36,686 bases of DNA from JAGNRR01 sp964612525 (GTDB lineage Bacteria; Bacteroidota; Bacteroidia; Chitinophagales; Chitinophagaceae), in the NCBI GenBank assembly GCA_964612525.1, contig CAZTCQ010000013.1:1-36686 (forward strand), read 5' to 3'. The position numbers and the translations under genes were made by a program. This document shows, piece by piece, positions 18,094-27,900 of this stretch (position 1 is the first letter of the stretch; each line of letters opens with the position of its first letter). The notes beneath the pieces were generated by a model. The model was not told the DNA's origin. It worked only from the letters and a program-made list of their open reading frames with translations, and did not search any database.

Positions 18094-19461
18094 TTATTTG
18101 CCTTCAAATTTTTTAAGCGTTTCTTCGTAGCTAGAAAAATCTTCATTTTCTTTCTTGGCCTGTTTGATAGCTTCTTTTTCTATTTGAATCGCTTGTTGTT
18201 TCTTGCCAGTAGCATATAATAAATTTGCATAAGTATCAGCCACTGCCGCTACAGAATGTTGTGATTTTTTAGAAAGCGTATAAGCTTTTTTAGCCCATGG
18301 AAGTGCTTGTTCCCAACGATCACCATCATTCTCAAATACATTCCAAGCTTGTGAATTCAAATGGTCTATTGAACGAAGCGTGGTCTGCATAGAGTATTTT
18401 TTATCCTTACTGTATGCTTTTTTCAAACTGTCTAGTTTTGCCAGCTGTTCTGGCTTCCATTTTTTACTTTGCCCATCTAAATACTTCATGAAGGATTGTA
18501 AGCCTTTCGCATCACCCTCTTTGTAATAAGAATTGCTTGCACCAGTCAACTTGTCTGCATAGTCATATTCATTTTTCAAATGCAGTAAGGAATCAACATT
18601 TCTAGAAAATGACTTTGTAATAAAGTAAGAAACATCCATTGCCTTGTTAGCTGAAAATGTTTCGTTCGATATTTGAACACATTTCGAATAGAGTTGACCG
18701 TTGTTTTGCTGACTAGCTGTTCGAGCAGAAGCATATAATAATGACTCTAATTTGTCAGCCCATTGGTAGTCTGGGTGACTGTTTTTAGCAAATTGGTTAT
18801 AGCCCTTTTTATTTTTCTTAAATAGTTCGAAGGTATTATTATTGATATCCTTCATGTATTGATCCATGAACTCGTAGTCGGCTTTTTGAGGAGGGTTTTT
18901 AAAATAGGCACTACTATAAACGTCTAATGGCCATTGATTGGATTGATCCAATCGCGTTAGTTTTTTTAAATACTTCATGGTAAAAGCCTTACTAGAATCA
19001 CCTTCCTCCATCTTTTTAGAATAATCTTCTAAGCTCATTGGGTCATTAAATTCCTCTAAGGCCGTTGTAGCATTTTCTAAAAAACCTTCTATTTTCTGCG
19101 GAGCGCCAACTGCTTTATAAACTATTTCCTCAGTAGTTGGATTTACAAAAATGTTGGTAGGGTAGCCCGCTATCTTGTATTTTTTAGCTAGTTCAACGCC
19201 TTCTTTTTCTGCATCTACTTTGAGACACAAGAAATTTTTATTATATAAATCTCCCGCTTCCTTAGTGGGAAAGTATGTTTTGGACATGAACTTGCAAGGG
19301 CCGCACCATGTAGTATAAAAATCGACATACACTAGTTTGTTTTGGGCTTTGGCGGTTTTCAAGTTCTCTTCCCAATTCAGTTTTTGAAACTCTATTCCGT
19401 CAGCATAAACAGCAGAGCTTAACGTGATGATACTCAGTAGGATAAAAGCAATATTTTTCAT
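18094..19461 (-). CDS. exported thioredoxin-like protein with helical C-terminal extension
   Basis: 455 aa. A signal peptide (residues 1-20, ending AVYA) places it in the periplasm. Residues 25-135 form a thioredoxin fold with the active-site motif WCGPC (Cys53, Cys56), the VYVDFYTTWC strand and the cis-proline context AGYPTNIF. The remaining 300 residues are charged, Lys-rich and predicted helical, with repeated Ala/Tyr/Leu spacing near the end (WAKKAYTLSKK, VADTYANLLYATGKKQQAI), resembling TPR units. Such proteins are common in Bacteroidota and probably act as thiol-disulfide reductases or chaperone-like factors for exported proteins; the partner is unknown. The gene is monocistronic by spacing (75 bases from the upstream T9SS gene) and has its own promoter-like box. 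Confidence 0.82.
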   Translation of the reverse strand: MKNIAFILLSIITLSSAVYADGIEFQKLNWEENLKTAKAQNKLVYVDFYTTWCGPCKFMSKTYFPTKEAGDLYNKNFLCLKVDAEKEGVELAKKYKIAGYPTNIFVNPTTEEIVYKAVGAPQKIEGFLENATTALEEFNDPMSLEDYSKKMEEGDSSKAFTMKYLKKLTRLDQSNQWPLDVYSSAYFKNPPQKADYEFMDQYMKDINNNTFELFKKNKKGYNQFAKNSHPDYQWADKLESLLYASARTASQQNNGQLYSKCVQISNETFSANKAMDVSYFITKSFSRNVDSLLHLKNEYDYADKLTGASNSYYKEGDAKGLQSFMKYLDGQSKKWKPEQLAKLDSLKKAYSKDKKYSMQTTLRSIDHLNSQAWNVFENDGDRWEQALPWAKKAYTLSKKSQHSVAAVADTYANLLYATGKKQQAIQIEKEAIKQAKKENEDFSSYEETLKKFEGK

Positions 19462-19465
19462 GGCT

Positions 19466-19473
19466 TAAAAATA
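19466..19473 (-). promoter_or_regulatory. -7-like promoter box before the thioredoxin-like gene
   Basis: On the minus strand TATTTTTA, one mismatch from TAnnTTTG, ends 4 bases before the ATG. It has the same spacing as the box before ruvX and predicts a leaderless or nearly leaderless transcript. Confidence 0.4.
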
Positions 19474-19536
19474 CGACTAAGTCATGACGCAAATACCTTA
19501 AAAGAATAAGGCGTATGTTAATCTTAGTTCAAATTT

Positions 19537-22093
19537 CTACTCTTTAATCAGTTTTACTGTTTCATTATCGAGTTGCAAGAAATAAATACCACTAGCTGCA
19601 TTCTCAATGTTTATTTCTACGAGATGATCGCTAGATCGTCTGGTTCTAATACTCACATTGCGACCCATAATGTCTTTGAGCGAAATGTTNNNNNNNNNNN
19701 NNNNNNNNNNNNNNNNNNNNNNNNNNNNNNNNNNNNNNNNNNNNNNNNNNNNNNNNNNNNNNNNNNNNNNNNNNNNNNNNNNNNNNNNNATTTATATCGA
19801 GTCGATTGGAAATAGTATCTTCAATGGCTACGGTATAGGCCATGGCAGTTCCCGTATTTTGGAAACGTACTAAATAAGAAAGTTCATTATCGGCAGGGTC
19901 AATATAACCCGGAGCGCCATCTCCTTGCGGACTTACTTGTTTGTCGTTAGGATCGTAGGAAGTAGCAATTATTAAGTTTGCATTGTCCGTATCATTCACT
20001 GGGTTATTTCCTGCGATAGGTGAAATCGGACTCAGCCAAAACTTTACTGGAATGATATGATTGATCGGTAAACTTTGAAGACTATCATAAAAAACTGTAA
20101 GCACATTCCAAGGGTTGATATTATTCATCGTCCACATAATAGTGTCACCCATAATAGCTGTATGAGGCACAGAAGCCGTGTCATAATGATGAATCGAATC
20201 TACAACCAGATATAAATTTACATCGATAGGAGTACTAGAAAAATTATTATATCCGTAGTAAATTCTATGATCTCTCCCAAAGGATTGAGCGGGAGAAGCA
20301 GGAACCAAAGTTGTATTGAAACCATAAATTTTTAAATCAACAGTAGCAACGCTATAGTCATGAGGGAAATCGTTTGTCCAACTATTGTTAACCGTACTTA
20401 GTGTGTCATACTGAATTAAGTTGCAAGTAGGAAAATGTCCTAGGGTAAGATTGGTATCTACCTCCACCACATAGTTTCCGTAGGGCAATCCTAAAAATTG
20501 ATAGTCCCCGGATGCATTGGTCATCGTTTGAAAGTTACCAGGCATCAGGGTAACCAATACGTTTGACAGGGGTGCTTCAACCGTATCATAATTACAGTTT
20601 AGTAAAGTATCATAAAAAGCTTTACCGCTTATGTCACCACAGTTCGTTCCAACGGAAGCTACCGTTGATGAATCATAAATACAATCACCCGCCGCATTAT
20701 GAAGTTCTACCACGTAGGATCCTGCATTTAAATTAGTGAGCGGATTGGAAGTACTGCCTAGTACAGAGTTATTAGCAATCCAATTGTATGTCAGCGGTGA
20801 AGTCGGCGCATAAATAATTTGACCATTTGAACTCAACGCACAGCTAGCATCTGTTATATTTTTATTGAGGGTAATGCCCGGGAAAGAATTTCCGGATATA
20901 AAGTTGAAGACGGTATCAAACGTACAGTTAGAAGCATCGGTAATACTAAACGTATCGGTTCCAGTGCACCGAAGTCCTGATTGTGGGCTAGTTACAACTT
21001 GACCGTTCAAAGTATAAACATAAGGAGGCGTTCCATTAGTAGGTACAGTAGCAGTAAACGAGTTTTGTGTAACTGTGATTGGATATGGATTTAAAGTGCT
21101 ACTCAGTGTATAAGTGTTCAGAACCGTTGAACATGCACCCCCTTGGGCAGAAACAGTATAGGTACCAGCCCCTAAATTTGTAAAGTTACCTGTAGTGCTA
21201 GATATGTTACCTGGGTTTAATAAATACGTAAAGGTTGTATTCGGCCAATTAGCGCTTACAGAGATACTGCCATTGGTTGCGCCACAAGAAGGATTAACGG
21301 TTTGAGAAGATGTAAGTTGAGGGCCATTAGTCGTTAAGGTATAAGCAGTACTAGCCGAGCAACCAACCCCATCGGTAACAGTAATAGAATACATTCCCGG
21401 TGAAGAAATAATAAAAGTTCCCGGGTTTGGTTGAGAAGCCATCGGCGTTATAGAATAGTTGAGAATAGGAAAAGAGCCTGGTGTGGCTATCACAGAAATC
21501 GTATCAGGGTCACAAGGATTCATATTGAAACCCGTTACAATAATGTTGGACGGCGCCCCAGGTGTGCTTATAATTACTTGAGAAGAAGCAGAACAACCAT
21601 TGGCGTCAGTAACCGTTGCTGTATAAGCACCCACTGATAAATTGTAAAAGCAGTTTGAGGTTTGGAGGTTAGTTAACGGACCAGTAGTATAAGTATAAGG
21701 ACCTGTTCCTCCACTTGCAGTTAAACAAAGAACACCATCGCCACCAGGAATACAAGAAGGAGTAGTAGTGGTTACTGAGGTAATTGCTAAAGCACTAGGT
21801 TCAGTGATGCCAAGAACCGTAGTAGTAGAACAATTATTAGCATCAGTGGCCGTTATGGTATACATGCCACTAAGTAGTCCATAAAATGACCCAGTAGTAT
21901 TCGATCCCGTTGTCATACCCGAAATTGAATAGGTGATGGGTGTGGCGGTAGCTGAGGCATTCACATAAATAGCACCCGAACTATCACCGTTACATAATAC
22001 ATTCACAGTGCTATCACTTACCCAAGTAGCGCAGGGTTGTGCGAATGCATAAATAGGGGCTAGGAAAAGTACAAAAAGTAATAATTTTTTCAT
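19537..22093 (-). CDS. T9SS-sorted surface protein with SprB-like repeats (gap-interrupted; true C-terminus restored in another frame)
   Basis: 768 residues are read from the ATG at 22093 to the gap. After the gap the original frame gives a meaningless tail, while another frame gives 50 residues typical of a T9SS type A sorting domain (NISLKDIMGRNVSI ... SGIYFLQLDNETVKLIKE) ending at TAG 19537-19539. I therefore set the end there. Parts in order: a signal peptide (to AFAQ); several SprB-type repeats of about 75 residues (C-G-D-G-x-I ... Y-x-I-x ... L-x-x-G-x-Y-T-I-T-A-T-D-x-x-G-C); a Cna-B/SdrD-like domain (SGKAFYDTLLNCNYD ... GDYQFLGLPYGNYVVEVD); and a Bacteroidota domain with SYDPNDKQVSPQGDG and LVRFQNTGTA. 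The likely role is a surface adhesin or gliding-type protein; the ligand is unknown. Its promoter resembles those of the other T9SS cargo genes. Confidence 0.8.
19690..19789. other. assembly gap of 100 N inside the SprB-repeat gene
   Basis: Exactly 100 N. The coding frames on the two sides are incompatible with a 100-base gap: a length divisible by three is required if there is no real frameshift. The missing end of the LVRFQNTGTA domain and the start of the sorting domain suggest that several hundred bases are absent. Confidence 0.9.
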
Positions 22094-22113
22094 GAAAAAA
22101 GGGTTTTAGAATA

Positions 22114-22144
22114 GTAAGTTACCATTTATCTCATAGTATGCCAA
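22114..22144 (-). promoter_or_regulatory. Bacteroidota-type promoter of the SprB-repeat gene
   Basis: On the minus strand: TTG (22144-22142), 20 bases, TAACTTAC (22121-22114), then 20 bases to the ATG. It matches the promoters at 3461 and 8893 in both boxes and spacing. Confidence 0.5.
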
Positions 22145-22243
22145 GTTGTTTTTATGACTTAACCTATGTTAATTCTGCTATGCTTTTATTCTCTGCGTTA
22201 GCTCCATCAAGAAATGATAAAAAAGAAATACTAATTTAGGCAC

Positions 22244-23827
22244 TTACTTCCTTCCCCAAACTACGATAAACTGATTCGGGCTTTCATACGTTTTGCTAAA
22301 TCCTTCTTCCTTCATTTGAGCTAAAAGTGTTTGCGTACATTTTGCCTTCGCAAAACTGTTTCGCCAATTCTGTAACAAAATGTAATCTATTTTTTTGCCT
22401 ACTTGCTTTTCATAATTTACAAAATTGCCGCAAGGCGGATAGTTGCCTTGATACATATTGTTGATACTCTCTCGCGGGTTTTTTCCAGCTGCCCAATTGA
22501 CGGGGAAGTAATTTATGTCGGCTTCATAGTTTAAAAGCATCACCAAATGTTTATTGGATACGGCACCATAATAATCCGTAAAGTGTAAAAAAGAATTGTC
22601 ATTTTGAAATATACTATCGCCTTTCGCTGTGATTTGCCAATCATCATAATGCAGATTGAGTACCACACTTTCATCTTTGATATGATCCAAGCCCGTCATG
22701 ATTTCTTTACCTACTTGGTTAGCTTGCATCACACTCGGGAAGCGAACCGCCAAAAAGAAAATACTGATCACAAAAGAAGCTAGGATAAAAAATACTTTTT
22801 GTAAATCAAGCCACTGTTTACACGCCAAGAAAAGTAACAAAAATAACGGGGGTAAAAACGCAAGTCGAATTTCAATAGAGCCCGCACCGCCCACCGTACC
22901 GGGCGACGTGATATAAGAGAAAAAAGTAAAGCCTGCAAAAGCTAGAAAGACATAGGATAAATTTTTCAGAACGTTACCTCCTCGCGCCAATTGAAAGGTG
23001 CGTCTGTCCTTTTTAAAAAATACTAGCACCGAAAAAACAACCACTAGTGCTAAGCTCATCATAGCGGGAATCACTTCCACATCACGCGTGCTTTGCGACG
23101 TCCACATAGTAAGAAAGTCCAATAGTTTTTGCCAATATGATTTTGAGTGCGGCGTTGTGCCAAAACCGCGCTTGGCTATAAACATTCCAATGAGTAAAAT
23201 GCTAGGCATAAATATTAAAGCGAGTCGTGCTATATGATTGAAAATAAAATCAAGCGAGAGCAATCTTACTTTTTTCCAATGAGTGATAAGCCAGATAATA
23301 CTGATTAGCATCATGGTGTAAATGCCCGGCATTCCGTGAGCTAAACTTACGCTGAGTACCAGCACAGAAAGTACCAGTTGTACAATAGGACTATTTATTT
23401 TGCGTCGATAGGCAATATAAAAACCAACAGCCCAAAAAAGTAAGGCCAAGCCCAAGCAATAATTATAAAAACCTTGCTGAAAAGGAAGCGTAAATAAAAA
23501 CGGAAAAAATAAGAAGCTTAAAAATGTATTTTCTTTTGAAACGCTTCGGATAAGATAACGAAATCCGAAACAAAAAACTAAAACATAGAGAATTTGAAAA
23601 AGCTTATCCGCTAACCAAGCTGTCGCGAACCTTGTGAAAAAGCCAATAATAATATGGCTACTCCAGTTGGGGTCAATATGACGATTGACTTTATAAAATT
23701 CTTTATAGAATTCTTTACTCTGCCCAGTTACCATGTCAAATAACACCTTAGCATTATAGGTATGGCTTGCCCCGTCCCCCGTTATATAATACTTAGGGAT
23801 AATGATAATGCTTAGCGCCAAAAGCAC
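22244..23827 (-). CDS. polytopic membrane protein, GT-C glycosyltransferase-like
   Basis: About 527 aa with roughly ten to twelve hydrophobic segments, followed by a soluble C-terminal domain of about 140 residues. The layout resembles GT-C glycosyltransferases, with an acidic motif in the first extracytoplasmic loop (YYITGDGASHTYNAKVL), but no family-specific signature lets me name a substrate. The start is uncertain: the frame has no ATG. GTG at 23827 is used here, but it falls inside the first hydrophobic segment. The frame is open back to a TAA at 23867-23869, and the added residues (LLKLEKYLFYVLV) would complete a natural N-terminal membrane helix, perhaps from the CTG at 23861-23863. 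A TATTTTTA box (23875-23868, minus strand) lies just upstream of that codon. It sits downstream of a Gfo/Idh-type oxidoreductase, so a role in surface glycan synthesis is possible but not shown. Confidence 0.6.
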   Translation of the reverse strand: MLLALSIIIIPKYYITGDGASHTYNAKVLFDMVTGQSKEFYKEFYKVNRHIDPNWSSHIIIGFFTRFATAWLADKLFQILYVLVFCFGFRYLIRSVSKENTFLSFLFFPFLFTLPFQQGFYNYCLGLALLFWAVGFYIAYRRKINSPIVQLVLSVLVLSVSLAHGMPGIYTMMLISIIWLITHWKKVRLLSLDFIFNHIARLALIFMPSILLIGMFIAKRGFGTTPHSKSYWQKLLDFLTMWTSQSTRDVEVIPAMMSLALVVVFSVLVFFKKDRRTFQLARGGNVLKNLSYVFLAFAGFTFFSYITSPGTVGGAGSIEIRLAFLPPLFLLLFLACKQWLDLQKVFFILASFVISIFFLAVRFPSVMQANQVGKEIMTGLDHIKDESVVLNLHYDDWQITAKGDSIFQNDNSFLHFTDYYGAVSNKHLVMLLNYEADINYFPVNWAAGKNPRESINNMYQGNYPPCGNFVNYEKQVGKKIDYILLQNWRNSFAKAKCTQTLLAQMKEEGFSKTYESPNQFIVVWGRK

Positions 23828-23942
23828 AAGAACATAAAAGAGATATTTTTCTAATTTGAGCAGAGTTTAAAAATACAGTGAATTTTGTACTTAGTATTTA
23901 GATTCTAAGAAAAACCTTAGGGCGGAGATTGGCTCGTAAGAA

Positions 23943-24938
23943 TTAAGCAGTGCCCAAAAGGTACATTCTCTCAATGATGGAAACAACCTCTTTTCCTTCG
24001 TGTGCGTTCGTCATCATTTCTGCCGTTCCGTTGAGGTGGTCTATCACATTTTGAACCATTAAATCATGGTTGCTCATGCTGCCTTGGTATAAGCCATAAT
24101 CATTGGCTTTGGCGCTAATGTTTATAGCGGGTATAGTGTGATCCTTAATTTTTTGATACTCAATCGTATTTAAATATTGACCCCCAATTTTTACCGTTCC
24201 GTTCTCTGCCAAAATAGAAATGGCACCTTCCATATTTCGCTCGTAACTAGCGGTAGAAAAATTAAAGTTGATTAAACCTCCGCTTTTGGTTTCTAAAAGA
24301 AAGACGCCACTGTCCTCCGTATCGATATAAGGGTGAGAAAAGTTTTTGATGAGTCCAGACTGAACCACCACATCGCCAAAGAGGTAGTACAAAATATCTA
24401 TGAAGTGGCTAAACTGAGTAAACAAACATCCGCCATCTTTTTCTTTGGATCCTCGCCACTCACTTTGCGCATAGTAGTTTTCATTTCGATTCCAAAAGCA
24501 ATTAATATTTACTACATAGATATCACCGAGCACACCGTCTACCAAGAGTTTTTTTACAGCTGCTACAGGTGGATTATGTCGGTTTTGTTTGACTACAAAT
24601 AATTTTTTATTGTGTGTTTCGCTAGCACTTATCATTTGCTTACACTGTTCCACGCTCATGGCCATCGGTTTTTCGCAGACTACGTTTATATTATTTTTCA
24701 AGCCTAATAAGGTGTGTTCACAATGTAAATAGTTGGGGGTGCACACGTTCAATACATCCAGTTCTTCCGATGCTAACATGGCCTCCAAGCTTGGGTAATA
24801 GTGGCAGGAAACATTATCCGGCTTGGGTTCTAAGGAAGCGATGGCCTTTAGTTCGGCCTGATCATTTTCTAGGATATGCCTCGCATGACGTTTGCCAATA
24901 TTACCGTACCCTACAATTCCGAACTTGATTTTTTTCAT
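23943..24938 (-). CDS. Gfo/Idh/MocA family NAD(P)-dependent oxidoreductase
   Basis: 331 aa, the normal family length. The N-terminal Rossmann domain has the glycine motif GIVGYGNIGKRH (residues 7-18) and the conserved CEKPMA motif whose Lys usually joins in catalysis. The C-terminal alpha/beta domain has KQNRHNPPV, NCFWNRNENYY, SEWRG and DGGCLFTQFSHFIDILYYLFG, with the His of SHFID in the usual catalytic position. The combination of WNR..YY, WRG and TQ.SHFID resembles the WlbA/WbpB group, which oxidises UDP-N-acetylglucosaminuronate at C3 for O-antigen or capsule sugars. I regard that as likely but unproven, since the neighbours include no aminotransferase or acetyltransferase of that pathway. 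It lies 37 bases after the PNGase F-like gene, so co-transcription is possible. Confidence 0.8.
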   Translation of the reverse strand: MKKIKFGIVGYGNIGKRHARHILENDQAELKAIASLEPKPDNVSCHYYPSLEAMLASEELDVLNVCTPNYLHCEHTLLGLKNNINVVCEKPMAMSVEQCKQMISASETHNKKLFVVKQNRHNPPVAAVKKLLVDGVLGDIYVVNINCFWNRNENYYAQSEWRGSKEKDGGCLFTQFSHFIDILYYLFGDVVVQSGLIKNFSHPYIDTEDSGVFLLETKSGGLINFNFSTASYERNMEGAISILAENGTVKIGGQYLNTIEYQKIKDHTIPAINISAKANDYGLYQGSMSNHDLMVQNVIDHLNGTAEMMTNAHEGKEVVSIIERMYLLGTA

Positions 24939-24975
24939 TTATAGATACTAACGTACTGCGTAAAAAAATATTGGA

Positions 24976-27900
24976 TTAATGACGCACAAAAAATTTGTAA
25001 GTACTTTGGCGATCGCCTTTATTCAATTTGATTATGTACAAGCCATTCGCCAGGCTAGATGTATTCAATTCTAATTTGTCCATTTGTTTCACCATGGGCA
25101 GCGACAATCTTTTACCTAAGGCATCTAGTATTTCTATGCTTGCATTTTCAATATCATTTGCGTCAATATTCAGGATGTCGTTTGTCGGGTTTGGATAAAT
25201 AGTGGCATTAAAATCTTTATGCAACTCTTCGTAGGATAGTGGCTTGTTCACTGTGAAATTATAACGAAGGTATTTACCAAAGTCGCCATCAAAACTCTGT
25301 AAAATCGTATTACCCATTGCTCTTAATTGGAGCGCGCCGGTTCCGTCATTATTCGCAAAAAAGTCTATGCCGTCATCATCCGTATCAGTAACTAAGAAGG
25401 TGTAACATCCATCGGGTAATGAAATTGTATCATACGTTAAATCTGTATTGGTAGCTATTTTACTGAATACTACATTGTTTTGATCGTCAATGATTTCAAT
25501 TTTTGTTTCTAAATATGAATTAATCGGTGGATTATTATTGGGCTTCCCGTTGGCTTTATATAGTAATCTGAATTGATTGGGTAGCACATTGGTGATTTCA
25601 AAAGGCATGTATAGTTTATCGTTTAAGGTGTACTCATCTGTACCATTATTGGGGATGGTAACTTCCGCATGAAATTGATTTCCGTTGGGTCCGTTCAATC
25701 GACCCCAAAGCCAATTGGGTGTAGAAAGTGTGATAGTATCTTTTTCCATAAAGGCAAGGTTCCCTGTCCAGTTTTGAGAAATTGTTCCTTTATCATTTAG
25801 CCCGTATCTTATTTTTACAGAAGTCAGTGGCGTGGAGCCTACGTTCTGAATCACAACTTTTGCTTCGTTACAGATAGGGTTTTCACGAGTGTGTTCCACT
25901 TTATTGCTTGGGTTTATAATGTCTACCATCCGCACATCTAAGCTGTGGTTCGGCGCCCCATAATTTACCAATTGGTGGCTGATAATATAGCGAGAGTCTC
26001 CAGAAGCTACGTCTACATCATAGTCAAAACTATGAGACTGTCCGGGTGAGACATGCGGGTTGATGTCAAATTCTTTCAGTAAAGTTGCTTCGCCTGGACA
26101 CCAACCTTGACGGTCATAAATCCAAGTACCCCCTTGTGGAAAAATTGCATTGTCGGCACACTCTTGTGTGATGCTCCAGTTGTATTCATCTGCACCACCA
26201 TCAATGTTGAAATGATGATTACGCGGGGTAAATTCACCTTGCTGACCATGGCCGGTGATGGTTGTTCGAACTTTGAATGACTGAGCCGTATTGGGCAAAG
26301 AAATAGTTCGCGGAGGAAAGACTCGATCATTATTAATATTGGTATAGGTGTTACTTCTTCTGGATCGCCAAATATTATTAATGTCTAACACATCACTAGG
26401 TGGAGTACCTACTATAAAGTACCATTTAATATCCATCTCTTCTTGAAACTGACCGCCGAAGGTTAAGCTCATTTTTTTATCTCCTTTTAAAATCGGAGAA
26501 AAATCAGTGAGGTCAAAGGTCCAAGTTTTACCTTCTTGCCCAAGGTCCAGATAAATACCGTAAGGAGTTACGAAAGACATGATGTCAAACTCCATAGGAT
26601 AGCGATTCTGGTAGGGGAGGTCAGTAATGTTTAGCGTATTGTTGGGGCTAACCATTACAGTGTCATAAGCAACTTGATTGGTGTCAAAATAGACCGAGCC
26701 CAAAGTGGTATTCCAATAATAGTTCACAGGACCATATGAAATTTCATCATTTAGGAACGTACCCGGATGCAAGGTTAAATTAGTTTGTTGCACAGCGTTT
26801 GGCAATTGTGCCACAGCAAGAAAAGCCGAATCGGTTGTAATCGACAGATTATAGTTCCCTTGATAGAACGTAAAGTTGGGTCGGTTGCTTTCTTCAGAAA
26901 ATTCTTTAAAATGATTTTCACCACTAATGGTTGTCCAAATGGCACTATTTATAATTGAGGCATCATTTCCGTTTCCTGATTGATCAGCTATGGCACTTGG
27001 ACTTATTGTATTCAACTCATAATGCGCCACGAGATTTGAGCTATTCGGATGTGATGCGCTCATTTTTTTATGCATCCAATTTTGCAAAGTGGAAACACTT
27101 AAATCCGTATTCCAAATTCTTACATTGTCGATATAGCCTTTAAAATATCGATTGTTTACCCCTCGGCTGATTCTTACTAAGAGTCCACCAGCCGTGTCGG
27201 TATTGATAGCTGTAGCTGAATTGCTACTGTTCGTTTCTAATTGACCATCAACGAAGAGTTGCACATCAGAAAGAGAAGTGCCATTAAAAGTGCAAGCAAC
27301 ATGATGCCATTCGTCATCGGTTAAAACTGTAGTACCGACGATTCCTCCATTTCCGTTTTCTACTCGTAAGCGTCCGTTTCCTTCAACTCGAAAAACCCAT
27401 TTTACATTAGCGGCATTTCTACCCCAAGAGCAGATTTCTTTGTCGGCCGTATTTGTTTTTATCCATGCTTCCACCGTACGAGATTGATTTCCTGGAATTC
27501 CTTTAAAATTGTTAGCCTCAATATAATTTGTACCATCGAAGTATAGCAGGTTTTCCCCGCTAGTATGGATTCCAGAAGCATAACTCGTGCTAGCGCCTGT
27601 GATAAGAGAGGGTGCAGTTGCGGCAGGGTTGGTGTAAGAAAGTTCTACTATTATATTAGAAGTGCCGTCCCAATTAAAAGGCGTGTAAAACGGCAAACGA
27701 AGTGCGGCAATAGGCGTAGAAACATTATTGAAATAAACCTCCGTAAATCCTGAAGTATCAGGCTCTGATGCATTCAAGGCTGATTTAGTTGTATGTTTTA
27801 TTCTAATTTTTAAATGATCATAGTTCACCGGAAAGGTAGCTTGCTGAATCGCAAATTCCAGACCGTCCAAATTGCCAGCGTGTGCTCCGGCGGCTAGCAA

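Noticed and set aside
19573..19873. Small plus-strand frames crossing the Ns
   Set aside because: They are products of unknown bases and lie opposite the T9SS sorting domain and SprB-type coding sequence.
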